Shown: positions 51,348-61,653, counted from the stretch's first letter. The stretch is DNA of 64,000 nucleotides from Adhaeribacter soli (GCF_008727925.1 NZ_VTWT01000013.1:99959-163958), one strand, 5' to 3'. Translations and numbers: made by a program. Notes: generated by a model from the letters alone, not told the origin.

Positions 51348-52586
51348 TTAGGCCGTAACGGCAGGCTTCGAGTACAGGCCTTTATCTAGCTTAGCTGCAA
51401 TTTTCTCAAACGCGTCGATCGTCTCTTTTACGTCTTCCAGCGTGTGGGCAGCCGTAGGAATTAAACGCAGCATGATAACGTCTTTCGGCACTACCGGGTA
51501 AACCACAATAGAGCAGAAAATATTGAAATTCTCTCTCAGGTCGAGGGTTAACTGGGTGGCATCCGGAATTTGTCCGGCTAATAAAACCGGCGTAACCGGA
51601 GAATTGGTTGTACCCAGGTTGAAGCCTTTTTCGCGCAAACCGCTTTGCAGGGCATTCACGATCTCCCACAGTTTATCTTTCAACTCCGGTTTGGTTTTCA
51701 GTAATTCCAGACGCTTCAGCGCGCCCACTACCAACGGCATCGGCAGGGATTTGGCGAAGATCTGAGAACGCATGTTGTAGCGCAGGTAATCGATCACGTA
51801 TTCTTCCCCGGCCACAAACGCGCCGATAGAAGCCATGGATTTTGCAAATGTAGAGAAGTAAACATCGATGCCGTCCTGAACGCCTAAGTGCTCGCCGGTA
51901 CCAGCGCCGGTTTTACCCATGGTACCGAAACCGTGGGCATCGTCTACGAATAAACGGAACTGGTATTTTTCTTTCAGGGCAACAATTTCGCGCAAAGCAC
52001 CCAGGTTACCGCTCATGCCAAACACGCCTTCGGTAATAACCAGAATACCGCCACCGGTTTCAGCAGCTAATCTAGTTGCGCGCTGCAGTTGTTTTTCTAG
52101 GCTTTCAATATCGTTGTGCTGATACACGTAGCGTTTGCCCTGGTGCAGGCGCAACCCGTCGATGATACAGGCGTGTGATTCGGCATCGTACACAATTACG
52201 TCGTGGCGGTTGCAAAGCGAATCGATAATAGAAAGAACGCCCTGGTATCCGAAATTCAGCAACAAGCCGGCTGGCTTCTGTACAAACTCCGCTAATTGTT
52301 CTTCCAGTTGCTCGTGCAGGTTCGAGTTTCCGGACATAATGCGGGCTCCCATCGGGTAAGCCATACCATATTGTGCAGCAGCTTCCGCATCTACTTTCCG
52401 TACTTCCGGGTGGTTGGCCAGACCTAAATAGTTATTCAGGCTCCAGGTAAGTACTTCTTTGCCCCGGAATTTCATGCGCGGCGCTATTTCACCTTCCAGT
52501 TTCGGGAACGTGAAATAACCATGCGCATAGTGAGAGTGACTGCCCAACGGACCACGATTGGCTGCTAATTTTTCAAAAATATCCAC
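51348..52586 (-). CDS. Serine palmitoyltransferase-like PLP enzyme
   Basis: Alpha-oxoamine synthase of 412 residues. Lys249 (YFSTFAKSMASIGAF) binds PLP; VDDAHGFGTMGKTGAGTGEHL (from about 214) and DAESHACIIDGL (His138) are family motifs. Bacteroidota enzymes of this type condense serine with palmitoyl-CoA, the first step of sphingolipid synthesis. KBL (glycine C-acetyltransferase) is the main alternative; the FAKSMASIG motif favours SPT. A good promoter lies about 75-105 bp upstream. No other sphingolipid gene adjoins it. Confidence 0.82.
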   Translation of the reverse strand: MDIFEKLAANRGPLGSHSHYAHGYFTFPKLEGEIAPRMKFRGKEVLTWSLNNYLGLANHPEVRKVDAEAAAQYGMAYPMGARIMSGNSNLHEQLEEQLAEFVQKPAGLLLNFGYQGVLSIIDSLCNRHDVIVYDAESHACIIDGLRLHQGKRYVYQHNDIESLEKQLQRATRLAAETGGGILVITEGVFGMSGNLGALREIVALKEKYQFRLFVDDAHGFGTMGKTGAGTGEHLGVQDGIDVYFSTFAKSMASIGAFVAGEEYVIDYLRYNMRSQIFAKSLPMPLVVGALKRLELLKTKPELKDKLWEIVNALQSGLREKGFNLGTTNSPVTPVLLAGQIPDATQLTLDLRENFNIFCSIVVYPVVPKDVIMLRLIPTAAHTLEDVKETIDAFEKIAAKLDKGLYSKPAVTA

Positions 52587-52660
52587 TGTGTATACAGGTT
52601 AAATAGTTGGAAATCGGATTTGACGATAAAAACCATTCAGCAATTACCGTAAAAAGTGCA

Positions 52661-52691
52661 CAAATTTAAGTTTATTATAATGCAAATCAAA
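52661..52691 (-). promoter_or_regulatory. Promoter of the SPT-like gene
   Basis: Minus-strand TTTG (52691-52688), 19-bp spacer, TAAATTTG (52668-52661): both Bacteroidota elements at canonical spacing, 75 bp before the start codon. Confidence 0.6.
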
Positions 52692-52778
52692 CCTCAAACA
52701 TTTGTTTAACTTTTTACTTTCAAAAGAATACTGTTTCTTTGAAGCTTTATTTCGACTCTCTCTATTATAATTAGTAGA

Positions 52779-54281
52779 ATGACTAAAATCAGGAAAATAC
52801 TGGTGGCTAACCGCGGCGAAATTGCGCTCCGCGTAATGCGTTCGGCCCGCGAAATGGGCATTAAAACGGTAGCTGTTTACTCCGAAGCCGACCGCAAATC
52901 GCCGCACGTGCGCTACGCCGACGAAGCCGTTTGTATTGGCGGCCCAAAATCGGCAGAATCTTACTTACGCGGCGACAAAATTATCGAGGTCTGCAAAGAA
53001 TTAGGCGTAGATGCCATTCACCCGGGCTACGGCTTTTTATCGGAGAATGCCAACTTTGCCAAAGCCGTAACCGAAGCCGGTTTAATTTTTATCGGACCTT
53101 CGCCGGAGGCTATTACCCTCATGGGCAGCAAACTGGCCGCCAAAGCCGCCGTAGCCAATTACGACATCCCGATGGTACCCGGCACGAAAGACGCCATTAC
53201 CGACCTGGAAGAAGCCAAGAAAGTAGCGACCAATATCGGTTTCCCGATCCTGATTAAAGCATCTGCCGGCGGTGGCGGTAAAGGCATGCGGGTAGTAACC
53301 GGCGCCGAAATCTTTGAAGAACAAATGAAAATGGCTGTTAGCGAAGCCATTTCCGCATTCGGCGACGGTGCCGTTTTCATTGAAAAATACGTTGGTTCGC
53401 CGCGCCACATCGAGATACAGGTGCTGGGCGATATGCACGGCAATATTGTGCATTTGTTCGAGCGGGAATGCTCCATTCAGCGCCGTCACCAGAAAGTAAT
53501 TGAAGAAGCGCCTTCGGCTATTTTAACGCCGGAAATTCGCGAAGCCATGGGCCAGGCCGCCGTAAACGTAGCCAAAGCCTGCAATTACCACGGCGCCGGT
53601 ACGGTAGAATTCTTAATGGATGAAAACCTGAACTTCTACTTTCTGGAAATGAATACCCGTTTGCAGGTAGAACACCCGGTTACCGAACAAATCACCGGCC
53701 TCGACCTGGTAAAAGAACAGATCAAAATTGCCGAAGGCGCCCCCCTTTCTTTTAAACAGGAAGACCTAACCATTAACGGCCACGCGCTGGAGCTCCGCGT
53801 GTACGCCGAAGATCCGAAAAACAACTTCCTGCCAGATATCGGAAAGCTGGAGCAGTACAAGCGTCCGCAAGGCTTAGGTGTGCGGGTAGACGATGGTTTT
53901 GAAGAAGGCATGGAAATTCCGATCTACTACGACCCGATGATCGCCAAACTGGTAACCTTCGGCAAAGACCGCCAGGAAGCCATTGAAAAAATGCTCCGCG
54001 CTATCGACGAATATAAGATCACCGGTATCGAAACCACGTTGCCTTTCGGTAAATTCGTTTTAAACCACGAAGCCTTCATTTCCGGCAACTTCGACACCAA
54101 ATTCATCGATCGCTATTTCACCCCGGACATGCTGAAACCGGAAATCAATCCGGCGGAAACGGAGATTGCCGCTGCTCTGGCTGCCATGCTGATGGACAAG
54201 AAAAAGCCGGACGTGAAAGCCAATGCCGAAGCCTCAGCGGTTGCTACTTCCAACTGGAAAAAGAACCGGTTGCATTCTTAA
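52779..54281 (+). CDS. accC: Biotin carboxylase subunit of acetyl-CoA carboxylase
   Basis: Carboxylates the biotin of the carrier protein, using ATP and bicarbonate. 500 residues. Biotin carboxylase N-domain (KILVANRGEIALRVMRSA), ATP-grasp core with IKASAGGGGKGMRVV, GGVFIEKYVGSPRHIEIQV-like segment, RECSIQRRHQKVIEEAPS and FLEMNTRLQVEHPVTEQITGLDLV, C-terminal domain HALELRVYAEDP. The final about 40 residues (MLMDKKKPDVKANAEASAVA) are a variable tail. No accB lies next to it, so it is a stand-alone copy; it could serve another acyl-CoA carboxylase. Confidence 0.93.
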   Translation: MTKIRKILVANRGEIALRVMRSAREMGIKTVAVYSEADRKSPHVRYADEAVCIGGPKSAESYLRGDKIIEVCKELGVDAIHPGYGFLSENANFAKAVTEAGLIFIGPSPEAITLMGSKLAAKAAVANYDIPMVPGTKDAITDLEEAKKVATNIGFPILIKASAGGGGKGMRVVTGAEIFEEQMKMAVSEAISAFGDGAVFIEKYVGSPRHIEIQVLGDMHGNIVHLFERECSIQRRHQKVIEEAPSAILTPEIREAMGQAAVNVAKACNYHGAGTVEFLMDENLNFYFLEMNTRLQVEHPVTEQITGLDLVKEQIKIAEGAPLSFKQEDLTINGHALELRVYAEDPKNNFLPDIGKLEQYKRPQGLGVRVDDGFEEGMEIPIYYDPMIAKLVTFGKDRQEAIEKMLRAIDEYKITGIETTLPFGKFVLNHEAFISGNFDTKFIDRYFTPDMLKPEINPAETEIAAALAAMLMDKKKPDVKANAEASAVATSNWKKNRLHS

Positions 54282-54306
54282 GGCACGAAAGTTCAAATTG
54301 TAATCA

Positions 54307-54342
54307 AACCTGTGAGATTTTAAAAACCTCACAGGTTTTTTT
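54307..54342 (+). terminator. accC terminator
   Basis: AACCTGTGAG, loop, CTCACAGGTT and T run; a second hairpin 'aagcctgag ... ctcaggctt' follows at 54375-54404. Confidence 0.75.
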
Positions 54343-54478
54343 GTGCTGAACGGTACCGTTTTAGGCTGAAAAACGAAAGCCTGAGAATTGATTTTCTCAG
54401 GCTTATTATTTTAAATCAACAGTGTGTTGTTCAGTAGCGTAGGGTTAAACTTAAAAATCTGCAAGTAAGAAAATTTGC

Positions 54479-54606
54479 GTCATTCTGAGCTTGTCGAAGA
54501 ATCTTATGGAAATTACAATGACAAAGCGAGCGTAGCAAGATTTGGCTTACAGGTTAATTCTAGTTATGCGGCTCCATAAGTTCCCTCGACTGGCGTTCGG
54601 GATGAC
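54479..54606. repeat. About 130-bp inverted-repeat element, copy 3
   Basis: Begins 'gtcattctgagcttgtcgaa', inner 'aaagcgagcgtagcaagatt' shared with copy 2, ends 'ggcgttcgggatgac'. With a GTAGCGTAGGG fragment (54434-54450) and two hairpins it fills the 54282-54685 gap. Confidence 0.7.
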
Positions 54607-54685
54607 GCAATAATGTAATCCTAATTTTTTTCTGGTTCTTCGACTTTGCGAATAAAACCATTGCAGCTGAACGCCGAAATTAGCT

Positions 54686-55405
54686 CTAAACCAAATCAAA
54701 TAAACTCCGAACGCCAATAAACCTTTCTTTGGTGAAGGCTTCGCCGAACTCCACGCCTATTAAATGGCCCATATCGCGGCTCCGGGCTTCCAGGAACTTC
54801 AGGAATTCGAGGCTGGAGATGTAGGTATTTTCTTCCGGATTGTTCGGGTCGTAGAACTGGGAACCGTAGGCTCTAACCGCTTCCATGCGCTGCTCCCAGT
54901 AAGGCGTAATATCCATTACAAAATCGGGCGTATGCATCCGGTCCTGAATGTAGTGATACACCTGCTTGGGTCGCCAATGTTCCTGTTTTTCGCCGTTCTC
55001 CCCTACTGTTTCCACCATTTTCAGGCCCGCTAAAAAGCAGCTTTCCGAAACCAGGGTAGAACCGCGTCCATGATCCGGATGCCGGTCGGAAATGGCATTC
55101 AGCAACACGACTTCCGGCTGGTATTTGCGAAGCACCTGAACCACTTTTAACTTATTTTCCTGGTTTACCTCGAAAAAGCCGTCGGCTAATTCCAAGTTTT
55201 CCCGCACGTGCAAACCAATGATCCTGGTAGCCGCTTCGGATTCCTGCTTCCGGATTTCGGGGGTGCCCCGGGTTCCAAGCTCGCCGCGGGTCAGGTCTAC
55301 AATGCCAACTTTTTTACGCATGGCTACGTGCGCAATCAGGGTGCCTCCACATGACATTTCAGCATCGTCTGGGTGCGCGGCAAAAGCAAGCAGGTCTAAT
55401 TTCAT
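54686..55405 (-). CDS. bshB1: Bacillithiol biosynthesis deacetylase BshB1
   Basis: Deacetylates N-acetylglucosaminyl-malate, the second step of bacillithiol synthesis. 239 residues, PIG-L/LmbE zinc hydrolase: AFAAHPDDAEMSCGG with zinc ligands His11, Asp14; DLTRGELGTRGTPEIRKQE; ISDRHPDHGRGSTLV. These are BshB1 hallmarks. Its presence shows the organism makes bacillithiol. Its start lies 15 bp upstream of nothing coding on this strand; the M23 gene ends 14 bp away and is on the same strand, upstream. Confidence 0.93.
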   Translation of the reverse strand: MKLDLLAFAAHPDDAEMSCGGTLIAHVAMRKKVGIVDLTRGELGTRGTPEIRKQESEAATRIIGLHVRENLELADGFFEVNQENKLKVVQVLRKYQPEVVLLNAISDRHPDHGRGSTLVSESCFLAGLKMVETVGENGEKQEHWRPKQVYHYIQDRMHTPDFVMDITPYWEQRMEAVRAYGSQFYDPNNPEENTYISSLEFLKFLEARSRDMGHLIGVEFGEAFTKERFIGVRSLFDLV

Positions 55406-55419
55406 AGCAGGAATTTAAC

Positions 55420-56523
55420 TTAACGGATACGCAAGCTACGGCCAAGCTTTAAAGTAGTTTTCCCGGAAATCTTATTCAGCCGCATGATCTGGGCCTGGGA
55501 AACGCCGTACTTCCGGGCAATTTGCGAAATGGTATCGCCGGAACGTACTTTATGATACGCTGAAGATCTTACGCGCGTAGCCCGTCCGCGCGCACTTTTC
55601 TTGTATTTTAAAGCCGTGTTGTAATAGTTGAACAGCGCCGAAGTAATTACAAAGTCTTCTTTCTTCAGCTTGTACTCCGGGAAATTATAAATATGCTCCG
55701 GATCGATCGGGTTGCCTTCGTAGCGCACTTCGTAATGCAAATGCGGACCGGAACTACGGCCGGTACTTCCGCCCATACCAATTGCCTGACCGGATTTTAC
55801 GAACTGCCCTACGTTAACCAATGGCCGTGACAAGTGGCCGTACAGGGTTTCCAGACCGTTGTAGTGGCGCACTACCAGGTAATTACCGTAGCCACCGCCA
55901 TCGTATTTCGAGATTCGGATCACACCGTCAAATGCTGCATAAACGGTATCCCCCATATCCAGGTCGATATCGGTACCGTAATGCCAGCGATAACCCCGGT
56001 AACCGAAATCGGAGGTGATCGGCGTAGTGGTAAGCGGCATTTTGGAGTAACGCTGCTTGCTATGGTCTACCAGGTGAATGTGCAGAGAATCTTTGATATT
56101 GCGGCCGTCTTTGCGGTACGGGTTAATATTGTGCGTATCCCAGATGGCGTAATAGCCGGCAACCTTTATCCAGGTACTATCGATCAGGATCTCATCCGAC
56201 ATTTCCACGATCTGCTGTTCACCCAAGTCGAGCGTAGTGGTATCTTCGTTCAGGATGGAAAGCTTTTTAGCCGGGTTAAAGAAGATAGAACGGCCGGCAT
56301 CGGAAGAATCCTCGGGAAACTCGTCGTACTCGATCAGAATAGAAGTATCGGGACGCACATACTGGATCTTCGGCGCTTTGATCTTAAAAAGATCTTTCTT
56401 GCCTGCCTGTTTGTTCTTTGCCGGGGCCTTTTTAGGGGGCAAATTCCGGCTTTGGGAAAACCCTTGCAAACCGGTTAAAACCAAAAAGAACAGCAACAGT
56501 AATCTAAAGGAAAAATTACGCAT
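55420..56523 (-). CDS. M23 peptidase with LysM domain
   Basis: Periplasmic cell-wall protein, 367 residues. Signal peptide (ends LQGFSQ), a long linker (about 30-160), an M23 domain (about 165-275) with HYGTDIDLDMGDTVYAAFDGVI and HLHYEVRYEGNPI (zinc ligands: H and D of the HxxxD motif and H of HLH), and a C-terminal LysM (about 322-366, KVRSGDTISQIARKYGVS). Cuts or remodels peptidoglycan cross-links. A 14-bp gap to bshB1 suggests co-transcription. Confidence 0.93.
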   Translation of the reverse strand: MRNFSFRLLLLFFLVLTGLQGFSQSRNLPPKKAPAKNKQAGKKDLFKIKAPKIQYVRPDTSILIEYDEFPEDSSDAGRSIFFNPAKKLSILNEDTTTLDLGEQQIVEMSDEILIDSTWIKVAGYYAIWDTHNINPYRKDGRNIKDSLHIHLVDHSKQRYSKMPLTTTPITSDFGYRGYRWHYGTDIDLDMGDTVYAAFDGVIRISKYDGGGYGNYLVVRHYNGLETLYGHLSRPLVNVGQFVKSGQAIGMGGSTGRSSGPHLHYEVRYEGNPIDPEHIYNFPEYKLKKEDFVITSALFNYYNTALKYKKSARGRATRVRSSAYHKVRSGDTISQIARKYGVSQAQIMRLNKISGKTTLKLGRSLRIR

Positions 56524-56553
56524 TCAAAAAGTAATAAGGGCACTGGAAACGAG

Positions 56554-56589
56554 TATGTTGCCTTTTTAAACGAGTAAAAAGGCAACATA
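56554..56589 (-). terminator. Hairpin downstream of trxB
   Basis: TATGTTGCCTTTTT pairs with AAAAAGGCAACATA around an 8-base loop. Likely trxB terminator, though no long T tail follows. Confidence 0.5.
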
Positions 56590-56646
56590 TTTCCTAAACT
56601 TTCAATCGGTTCGTTTAGTATGTTTCCGGGCCGGAAAAAGAAAAAT

Positions 56647-57588
56647 TTAATGAATACCTTGAGCGGCGAGGTAACGTTCGGCATCGAGCGCGGCCATGCA
56701 ACCGGAGCCCGCAGCCGTTACGGCCTGGCGGTACATAAAGTCCTGTACATCGCCGCACGCAAATACGCCGTCTACGTTGGTCTGGGAAGTTCCCGGAATG
56801 GTGCGGAGGTACCCGTTTTCGTCGTGCTTCAGGTATTTCTTAAAGATATCGGAGTTTGGCTGATGGCCGATGGCTACAAAGAAACCGCTGACAGGAATTT
56901 CGCGAAGCTCGTTCGTAACGATATTCTTCACCCGTACGGCTTCCACCACTTCGTTTCCTAAAATTTCATCGGTTACCGTATTCCAGAGGATCTCAATGTT
57001 CGGGGTTTTCTTTACGCGTTCCTGCATAATGATAGAAGCCTTCATCTCATGGCGACGCACGATCATGTAAACCTTGGAGCAAAGATTAGACAGGTAAGTT
57101 GCTTCTTCAGCCGCGGTATCGCCGGCGCCCACAATGGCAACCTCCTGCCCGCGGTAAAAGAAACCGTCGCAAACTGCGCAAGCCGAAACCCCGTTGCCAT
57201 TCAGGCGTGCTTCCGATTCCAGCCCCAGCCATTTGGCCGAAGCGCCGGTAGAAATGATAACCGTATCGGCCGTAATTACCTTATGGTCGTCGATGGTAAC
57301 CTTATGGGGTTTTCTACTGAAGTCCACGTCGGTAGCAATGCCGTAACGTACGTCGGTACCGAAGCGCTCCGCCTGCCGCTTAAAGTCCTCCATCATCTGG
57401 GGGCCGTTAATGCCGTCCGGATAACCCGGATAATTCTCCACGTCGTTAGTAATGGTAAGCTGGCCGCCCGGCTGCAAACCTTGATATAGAACAGGCTTTA
57501 AATTAGCCCGGGAAGCATAAATTGCCGCCGTATAGCCGGCCGGTCCGGAGCCAATTATTAAACATCTTACGTGTTCGTTTTCAGTCAT
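56647..57588 (-). CDS. trxB: Thioredoxin reductase
   Basis: NADPH-dependent flavoenzyme that reduces thioredoxin. 313 residues. FAD site IIGSGPAGYTAAIYASRA, redox pair Cys137-Ala-Val-Cys140 (SACAVCDGFFY), NADPH site VAIVGAGDTAAEEATYL, and C-terminal GVFACGDVQDFMYRQAVTAAGSGCMAAL. Transcribed alone. Confidence 0.96.
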   Translation of the reverse strand: MTENEHVRCLIIGSGPAGYTAAIYASRANLKPVLYQGLQPGGQLTITNDVENYPGYPDGINGPQMMEDFKRQAERFGTDVRYGIATDVDFSRKPHKVTIDDHKVITADTVIISTGASAKWLGLESEARLNGNGVSACAVCDGFFYRGQEVAIVGAGDTAAEEATYLSNLCSKVYMIVRRHEMKASIIMQERVKKTPNIEILWNTVTDEILGNEVVEAVRVKNIVTNELREIPVSGFFVAIGHQPNSDIFKKYLKHDENGYLRTIPGTSQTNVDGVFACGDVQDFMYRQAVTAAGSGCMAALDAERYLAAQGIH

Positions 57589-57713
57589 TGTAAAAGATCA
57601 GTTCAAAAATTCAGATACAATATTACAAATTTTATCCCGAAACCTTTCAGCCTTCTGCCGATGGGCAATTGGTTTTTCACGCCTGAACCATAGCATTGTC
57701 TAATGAAAGAACC

Positions 57714-57927
57714 CGGTAGAGACGCAATTTATTGCGTCTAAATTCCGGATATTACACCGTTTACGCCGTTGTTGGTGTTTTCACCAACAACTCAACTCCG
57801 CCAAGAAAATACCTGCAGTAGAAGTTGTTGGTGAAAACACCAACAACGGCAGGAAAAAGACGCACAATACTGTCGCAATGCTGTGAAAGACATAATGTAT
57901 AAGACGTAATGAATTACGTCTCTACCG
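57714..57927. repeat. Nested inverted-repeat element, about 214 bp
   Basis: Outer ends 'cggtagagacg' (57714-57724) and 'cgtctctaccg' (57917-57927) are perfect inverted copies; inside each is a hairpin (gacgcaatttattgcgtc; gacgtaatgaattacgtc). An inner inverted pair, 'gccgttgttggtgttttcac' (from 57765) against 'gtgaaaacaccaacaacggc' (to 57850), lies about 45 bp apart. Shares the 'gagacgtaat' arm with the 32.8-33.4 kb element. No ORF. The rest of 57589-57995 is the sigma factor terminator and trxB upstream DNA. Confidence 0.65.
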
Positions 57928-57937
57928 ATCAATTAAT

Positions 57938-57976
57938 GAAAAAAAACCCCAGCCTTTGGAGCTGAGGTTTTGGGGT
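57938..57976 (-). terminator. Terminator of the sigma factor gene
   Basis: Minus strand: CCCCAAAACCTCAGCTCC, loop, GGCTGGGGTTTTTTTT. Confidence 0.85.
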
Positions 57977-57995
57977 AAAAACAGTATCGTTTTGC

Positions 57996-58859
57996 TTAGC
58001 CTAAATATGGTTTTAAAGCCTTGCTCCGGGAAGTATGACGTAAACGACGGATCGCTTTTTCTTTGATCTGACGTACGCGTTCGCGGGTAAGGTTGAACTT
58101 CTCTCCGATCTCTTCCAGCGTTAATGAATGCTCACCATTCAGTCCGAAATAAAGGGTAATTACGTCGGCTTCACGCTTGGTTAAGGTAGAAAGGGCACGT
58201 TGTACTTCTTTGCGCAACGAATCGTTCATCAGGCCGGTATCCGGGCTTTCTTCGTCTTCGTTTTCCAGTACGTCCAGTAAGCGGTTTTCCTCACCTTGTA
58301 CAAAAGGTGCATCTACCGATACGTGACGGCCGGAAATTTTCAGGGTATCTACTACTTCCGAAGTGGTTAATTCCAGTACTTCTGCAATCTCTTCCGGGCT
58401 TGGCTCGCGTTCGAACTTCTGCTCCAGTTCGGAGAAAGATTTGGAAATTTTGTTCAGGGATCCTACCCGGTTCAAAGGCAAACGTACGATCCGGCTCTGT
58501 TCGGCCAAAGCCTGCAGAATAGACTGACGGATCCACCATACCGCGTAGGATATGAATTTAAAACCACGGGTCTCATCAAAACGCTTTGCCGCTTTAATAA
58601 GGCCTAAGTTTCCTTCGTTAATTAAATCTCCCAACGATAAGCCTTGGTTCTGATACTGTTTGGCAACCGAAACCACGAAGCGCAAGTTAGCTTTCGTCAG
58701 TTTTTCAAGCGCAAATTGGTCGCCTTCTTTAATCCGCTGAGCTAACGTTACTTCTTCGTCGGGGGTAAGCAAGTCCACTTTACCTATTTCCTGGAGGTAC
58801 TTGTCCAGCGACTGGCTTTCGCGGTTGGTAATCTGCTTACTGATTTTGAGTTGTCTCAT
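57996..58859 (-). CDS. rpoD: Primary RNA polymerase sigma factor
   Basis: Directs RNA polymerase to TAnnTTTG promoters. 287 residues, the usual Bacteroidota length, without region 1.1. Region 1.2 ([26 protein letters not shown]), region 2 ([59 protein letters not shown]), region 3 (about 130-200) and region 4 ([30 protein letters not shown]). Strong terminator downstream. Confidence 0.95.
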   Translation of the reverse strand: MRQLKISKQITNRESQSLDKYLQEIGKVDLLTPDEEVTLAQRIKEGDQFALEKLTKANLRFVVSVAKQYQNQGLSLGDLINEGNLGLIKAAKRFDETRGFKFISYAVWWIRQSILQALAEQSRIVRLPLNRVGSLNKISKSFSELEQKFEREPSPEEIAEVLELTTSEVVDTLKISGRHVSVDAPFVQGEENRLLDVLENEDEESPDTGLMNDSLRKEVQRALSTLTKREADVITLYFGLNGEHSLTLEEIGEKFNLTRERVRQIKEKAIRRLRHTSRSKALKPYLG

Positions 58860-59043
58860 TGGGGTATTATTGAAAAAGTTATTTTATTTTATTATATTAC
58901 ATTCCTGGCTCGAAATAAAGAACGCCGGTTTCCGCCTATAAAGTTCGGTTTCCTCCGGAAATAATTTACTCGTTTACAGCAATTTAAACTGCTAAAGGTA
59001 CAGCCGCATACGCAGATGTACCTTTGCAGATTCAACTCATCAG

Positions 59044-61194
59044 TTATTGGGGATTTGCCTCCGTGTTTTTAGCTTCAGGCTTTGGCAATAAGGCTTTGCG
59101 CGAAAGTTTGAACTTACCGGTCTTCTTGTCGATGTCCATCAGTTTCACTTTCAGTTCTTCGCCGATTTCCAGTACGCCTTCCAGGCTTTCCAGACGCTCG
59201 TGCTTCACTTCGGAAATGTGCAGCAAGCCATCTTTGCCCGGCATAAACTCTACGAAAGCGCCGTAAGGCTGAATAGATTTTACTTTACCGATGTAAACAT
59301 CGCCGATCTCCGGAACTGCCACGATCGCTTTGATGCGGCTTACGGCATCGTTCATATTTTCCTGGTTGGTAGCGAAAATATTAACGTGGCCTTTCTCATT
59401 TTTCTCTTCGATAATGATAGTAGCGCCGGTATCTTTCTGGATCTGCTGAATTACTTTACCGCCTGGCCCGATCACGGCACCAATAAATTCTTTATCGATA
59501 ATGATGTTGAAGGAACGCGGGGTGTGCGGTTTGTAGTCGGCAGCAGGTGCAGCAATGGTTTTTTCCATTTCGCCCAGAATATGCAAACGACCAGCTTTTG
59601 CCTGCTCTAAGGCCTGGGTCAGCACTTCGTAAGATAAGCCCTGTACTTTAATGTCCATCTGGCAGGCCGTGATGCCGGCTTTGGTACCGGTAACTTTAAA
59701 GTCCATATCGCCTAAGTGGTCTTCATCTCCCAGAATATCGGAAAGCACGGCAAATTTACCGGTTTCGATATCGGTAATTAAACCCATGGCAATACCCGAA
59801 ACCGGCGCTTTGATCTTCACACCGGCATCCATCAGCGCAAGCGAACCCGCGCAAACGGTAGCCATAGAAGAAGAACCGTTCGATTCCAGGATATCGGAAA
59901 CAATACGGATTGTATATGGATTTTCTTCTACCGGAGGCAATACTTTTTTCAGCGCACGCATAGCTAAGTTACCATGACCCACTTCGCGGCGTCCAGGGCC
60001 ACGGTTAGGCTTCACCTCGCCGGTAGAATAACCCGGGAAGTTGTAGTGCAGCATGAATTTATTGGTACCGGAAACCATGGCGCTGTCGATCAGCTGCTCA
60101 TCCAGTTTCGTACCTAAGGTAACGGTAGTCAACGACTGGGTTTCGCCGCGGGTAAAAATGGCAGAACCGTGGGTAGAAGGCAGGTAATTCACTTCAGACC
60201 AGATCGGACGAATTTCATCCAGTTTACGGCCGTCCAGGCGCACGCGATCGTTCAGGATCATGTTGCGCACCGCTTCTTTTTCCACGTCGTGGTAATACGT
60301 ACCGATCATGCCGGCATCGTAGGTATGGTCTTCGCCTAAAGATTCGATGAATTCCGCTTTAGGAGCACCGAATGCTTTTTTGCGTTCCGCTTTGTTCGGG
60401 TTGCCTAATTTGGCAGCGGCATACGCTTTGTCGTAAAGTTCACGCTTGATACGCTCGCGTAATTCTTCGTTGTGGTTTTCGTGCGAATATTCGCGTTTGG
60501 TGGTTTTGCCAACCATTTCGGCCAGCTCCATTTGCGCTTTGCACTGAATTTTAATGGCTTCGTGGGCAACTTTGATCGCTTCCAGCATTTCGGCTTCGGA
60601 AACTTCGTTCATTTCGCCTTCTACCATCGCCACGCTGTCGTAAGAAGCACCTACGATCAATTCAATATCGGCGCGGGCAATGTCTGAAGTTTTAGGGTTT
60701 ACTACAAACTGACCATCGATGCGGGCCACGCGAACTTCGGAGATCGGGCCGTTGAAAGGAATATCGGAAACTGCCAGGGCGGCAGAAGCGGCTAAAGCAG
60801 CCAGGGCATCCGGCAGCACTTCGGCATCGGCCGAGATCAGGTTGATCATCACCTGGGTATCCGCGTGGTAATCTTCCGGGAACATCGGGCGAAGAATCCG
60901 GTCAACCAACCGGGAAATCAGGATTTCATAGTCAGAAAGGCGGGCTTCTCTTTTCAGGAAACCACCGGGAATTTTACCGGAGGAAGCAAATTTCTCCTGG
61001 TAATCTACGGAAAGCGGCAGGAAATCTACGCCTTCTTTGGCGGTTGGCGAGGAAACTACCGTAGCCAGCAACATGGTGTTGCCCATCCGTACTACCACCG
61101 AGCCGTCGGCTTGTTTAGCCAGTTTGCCGGTTTCAATGTTGATCTCACGGCCGTCGGCCATGATAATGGTTTTGTTAATTGCGTTGTAAGACAT
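59044..61194 (-). CDS. pnp: Polynucleotide phosphorylase
   Basis: 3'-5' exoribonuclease using phosphate. 716 residues: two RNase PH domains (about 10-230 and 325-545), KH domain (about 565-620, [24 protein letters not shown]) and S1 domain (about 630-700, [20 protein letters not shown]). Also [26 protein letters not shown]. Downstream of rpsO on the same strand, the near-universal bacterial order, with a hairpin between them. Confidence 0.98.
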   Translation of the reverse strand: MSYNAINKTIIMADGREINIETGKLAKQADGSVVVRMGNTMLLATVVSSPTAKEGVDFLPLSVDYQEKFASSGKIPGGFLKREARLSDYEILISRLVDRILRPMFPEDYHADTQVMINLISADAEVLPDALAALAASAALAVSDIPFNGPISEVRVARIDGQFVVNPKTSDIARADIELIVGASYDSVAMVEGEMNEVSEAEMLEAIKVAHEAIKIQCKAQMELAEMVGKTTKREYSHENHNEELRERIKRELYDKAYAAAKLGNPNKAERKKAFGAPKAEFIESLGEDHTYDAGMIGTYYHDVEKEAVRNMILNDRVRLDGRKLDEIRPIWSEVNYLPSTHGSAIFTRGETQSLTTVTLGTKLDEQLIDSAMVSGTNKFMLHYNFPGYSTGEVKPNRGPGRREVGHGNLAMRALKKVLPPVEENPYTIRIVSDILESNGSSSMATVCAGSLALMDAGVKIKAPVSGIAMGLITDIETGKFAVLSDILGDEDHLGDMDFKVTGTKAGITACQMDIKVQGLSYEVLTQALEQAKAGRLHILGEMEKTIAAPAADYKPHTPRSFNIIIDKEFIGAVIGPGGKVIQQIQKDTGATIIIEEKNEKGHVNIFATNQENMNDAVSRIKAIVAVPEIGDVYIGKVKSIQPYGAFVEFMPGKDGLLHISEVKHERLESLEGVLEIGEELKVKLMDIDKKTGKFKLSRKALLPKPEAKNTEANPQ

Positions 61195-61279
61195 CTTTAT
61201 AGCGTTTGCATCTCATAAACAAAGCTCCCCCTTTGGCAGCTTTGCATTTGGCGCGTTATTTGTGGCAACGGCCGGCACT

Positions 61280-61322
61280 AAAAAAGATTAGGGAATTCTT
61301 GTCCGGAATTCCCTAATCTTTA
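61280..61322 (-). terminator. rpsO-pnp intergenic hairpin
   Basis: Minus strand AAAGATTAGGGAATTC, loop, GAATTCCCTAATCTTT, T run. Likely partial terminator or processing site after rpsO. Confidence 0.75.
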
Positions 61323-61335
61323 ATTTAATTTTTTA

Positions 61336-61614
61336 TTACTTTCTGATACCTAACTCAGCGATAATAGAGCGGTAACGGGTAATATCGTTTTTGTAAAGAT
61401 AATTCAGTAAGCTTCTTCTCTTACCTACCAGTTTCAATAAGCTTAAGCGGGTAGAGAAATCTTTTTTGTTCACCTTCAGGTGATCGGTTAAATGGTTAAT
61501 GCGATGGGTAAACAAGGCAATCTGAGATTCAGGTGAGCCAGTGTCAGTGGCTGTCTTGTTAAAACCGCTTTTCGCAAAAATTTCTTTCTTGGTTTCTGTT
61601 GTTAATTTCATCAA
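61336..61614 (-). CDS. rpsO: Ribosomal protein S15
   Basis: 30S subunit protein binding 16S rRNA, 92 residues. [52 protein letters not shown] are signature segments. Preceded by an exact TACCTTTG -7 element; followed by pnp. Confidence 0.98.
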   Translation of the reverse strand: MMKLTTETKKEIFAKSGFNKTATDTGSPESQIALFTHRINHLTDHLKVNKKDFSTRLSLLKLVGKRRSLLNYLYKNDITRYRSIIAELGIRK

Positions 61615-61653
61615 TTAAAAAATTTTATTGTGCAGCTTGTTTGGTTTAAAGTG

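Noticed and set aside
59019..59026. Plus-strand TACCTTTG as a promoter
   Set aside because: It would read into the 3' end of pnp on the opposite strand with no gene to express; probably chance.
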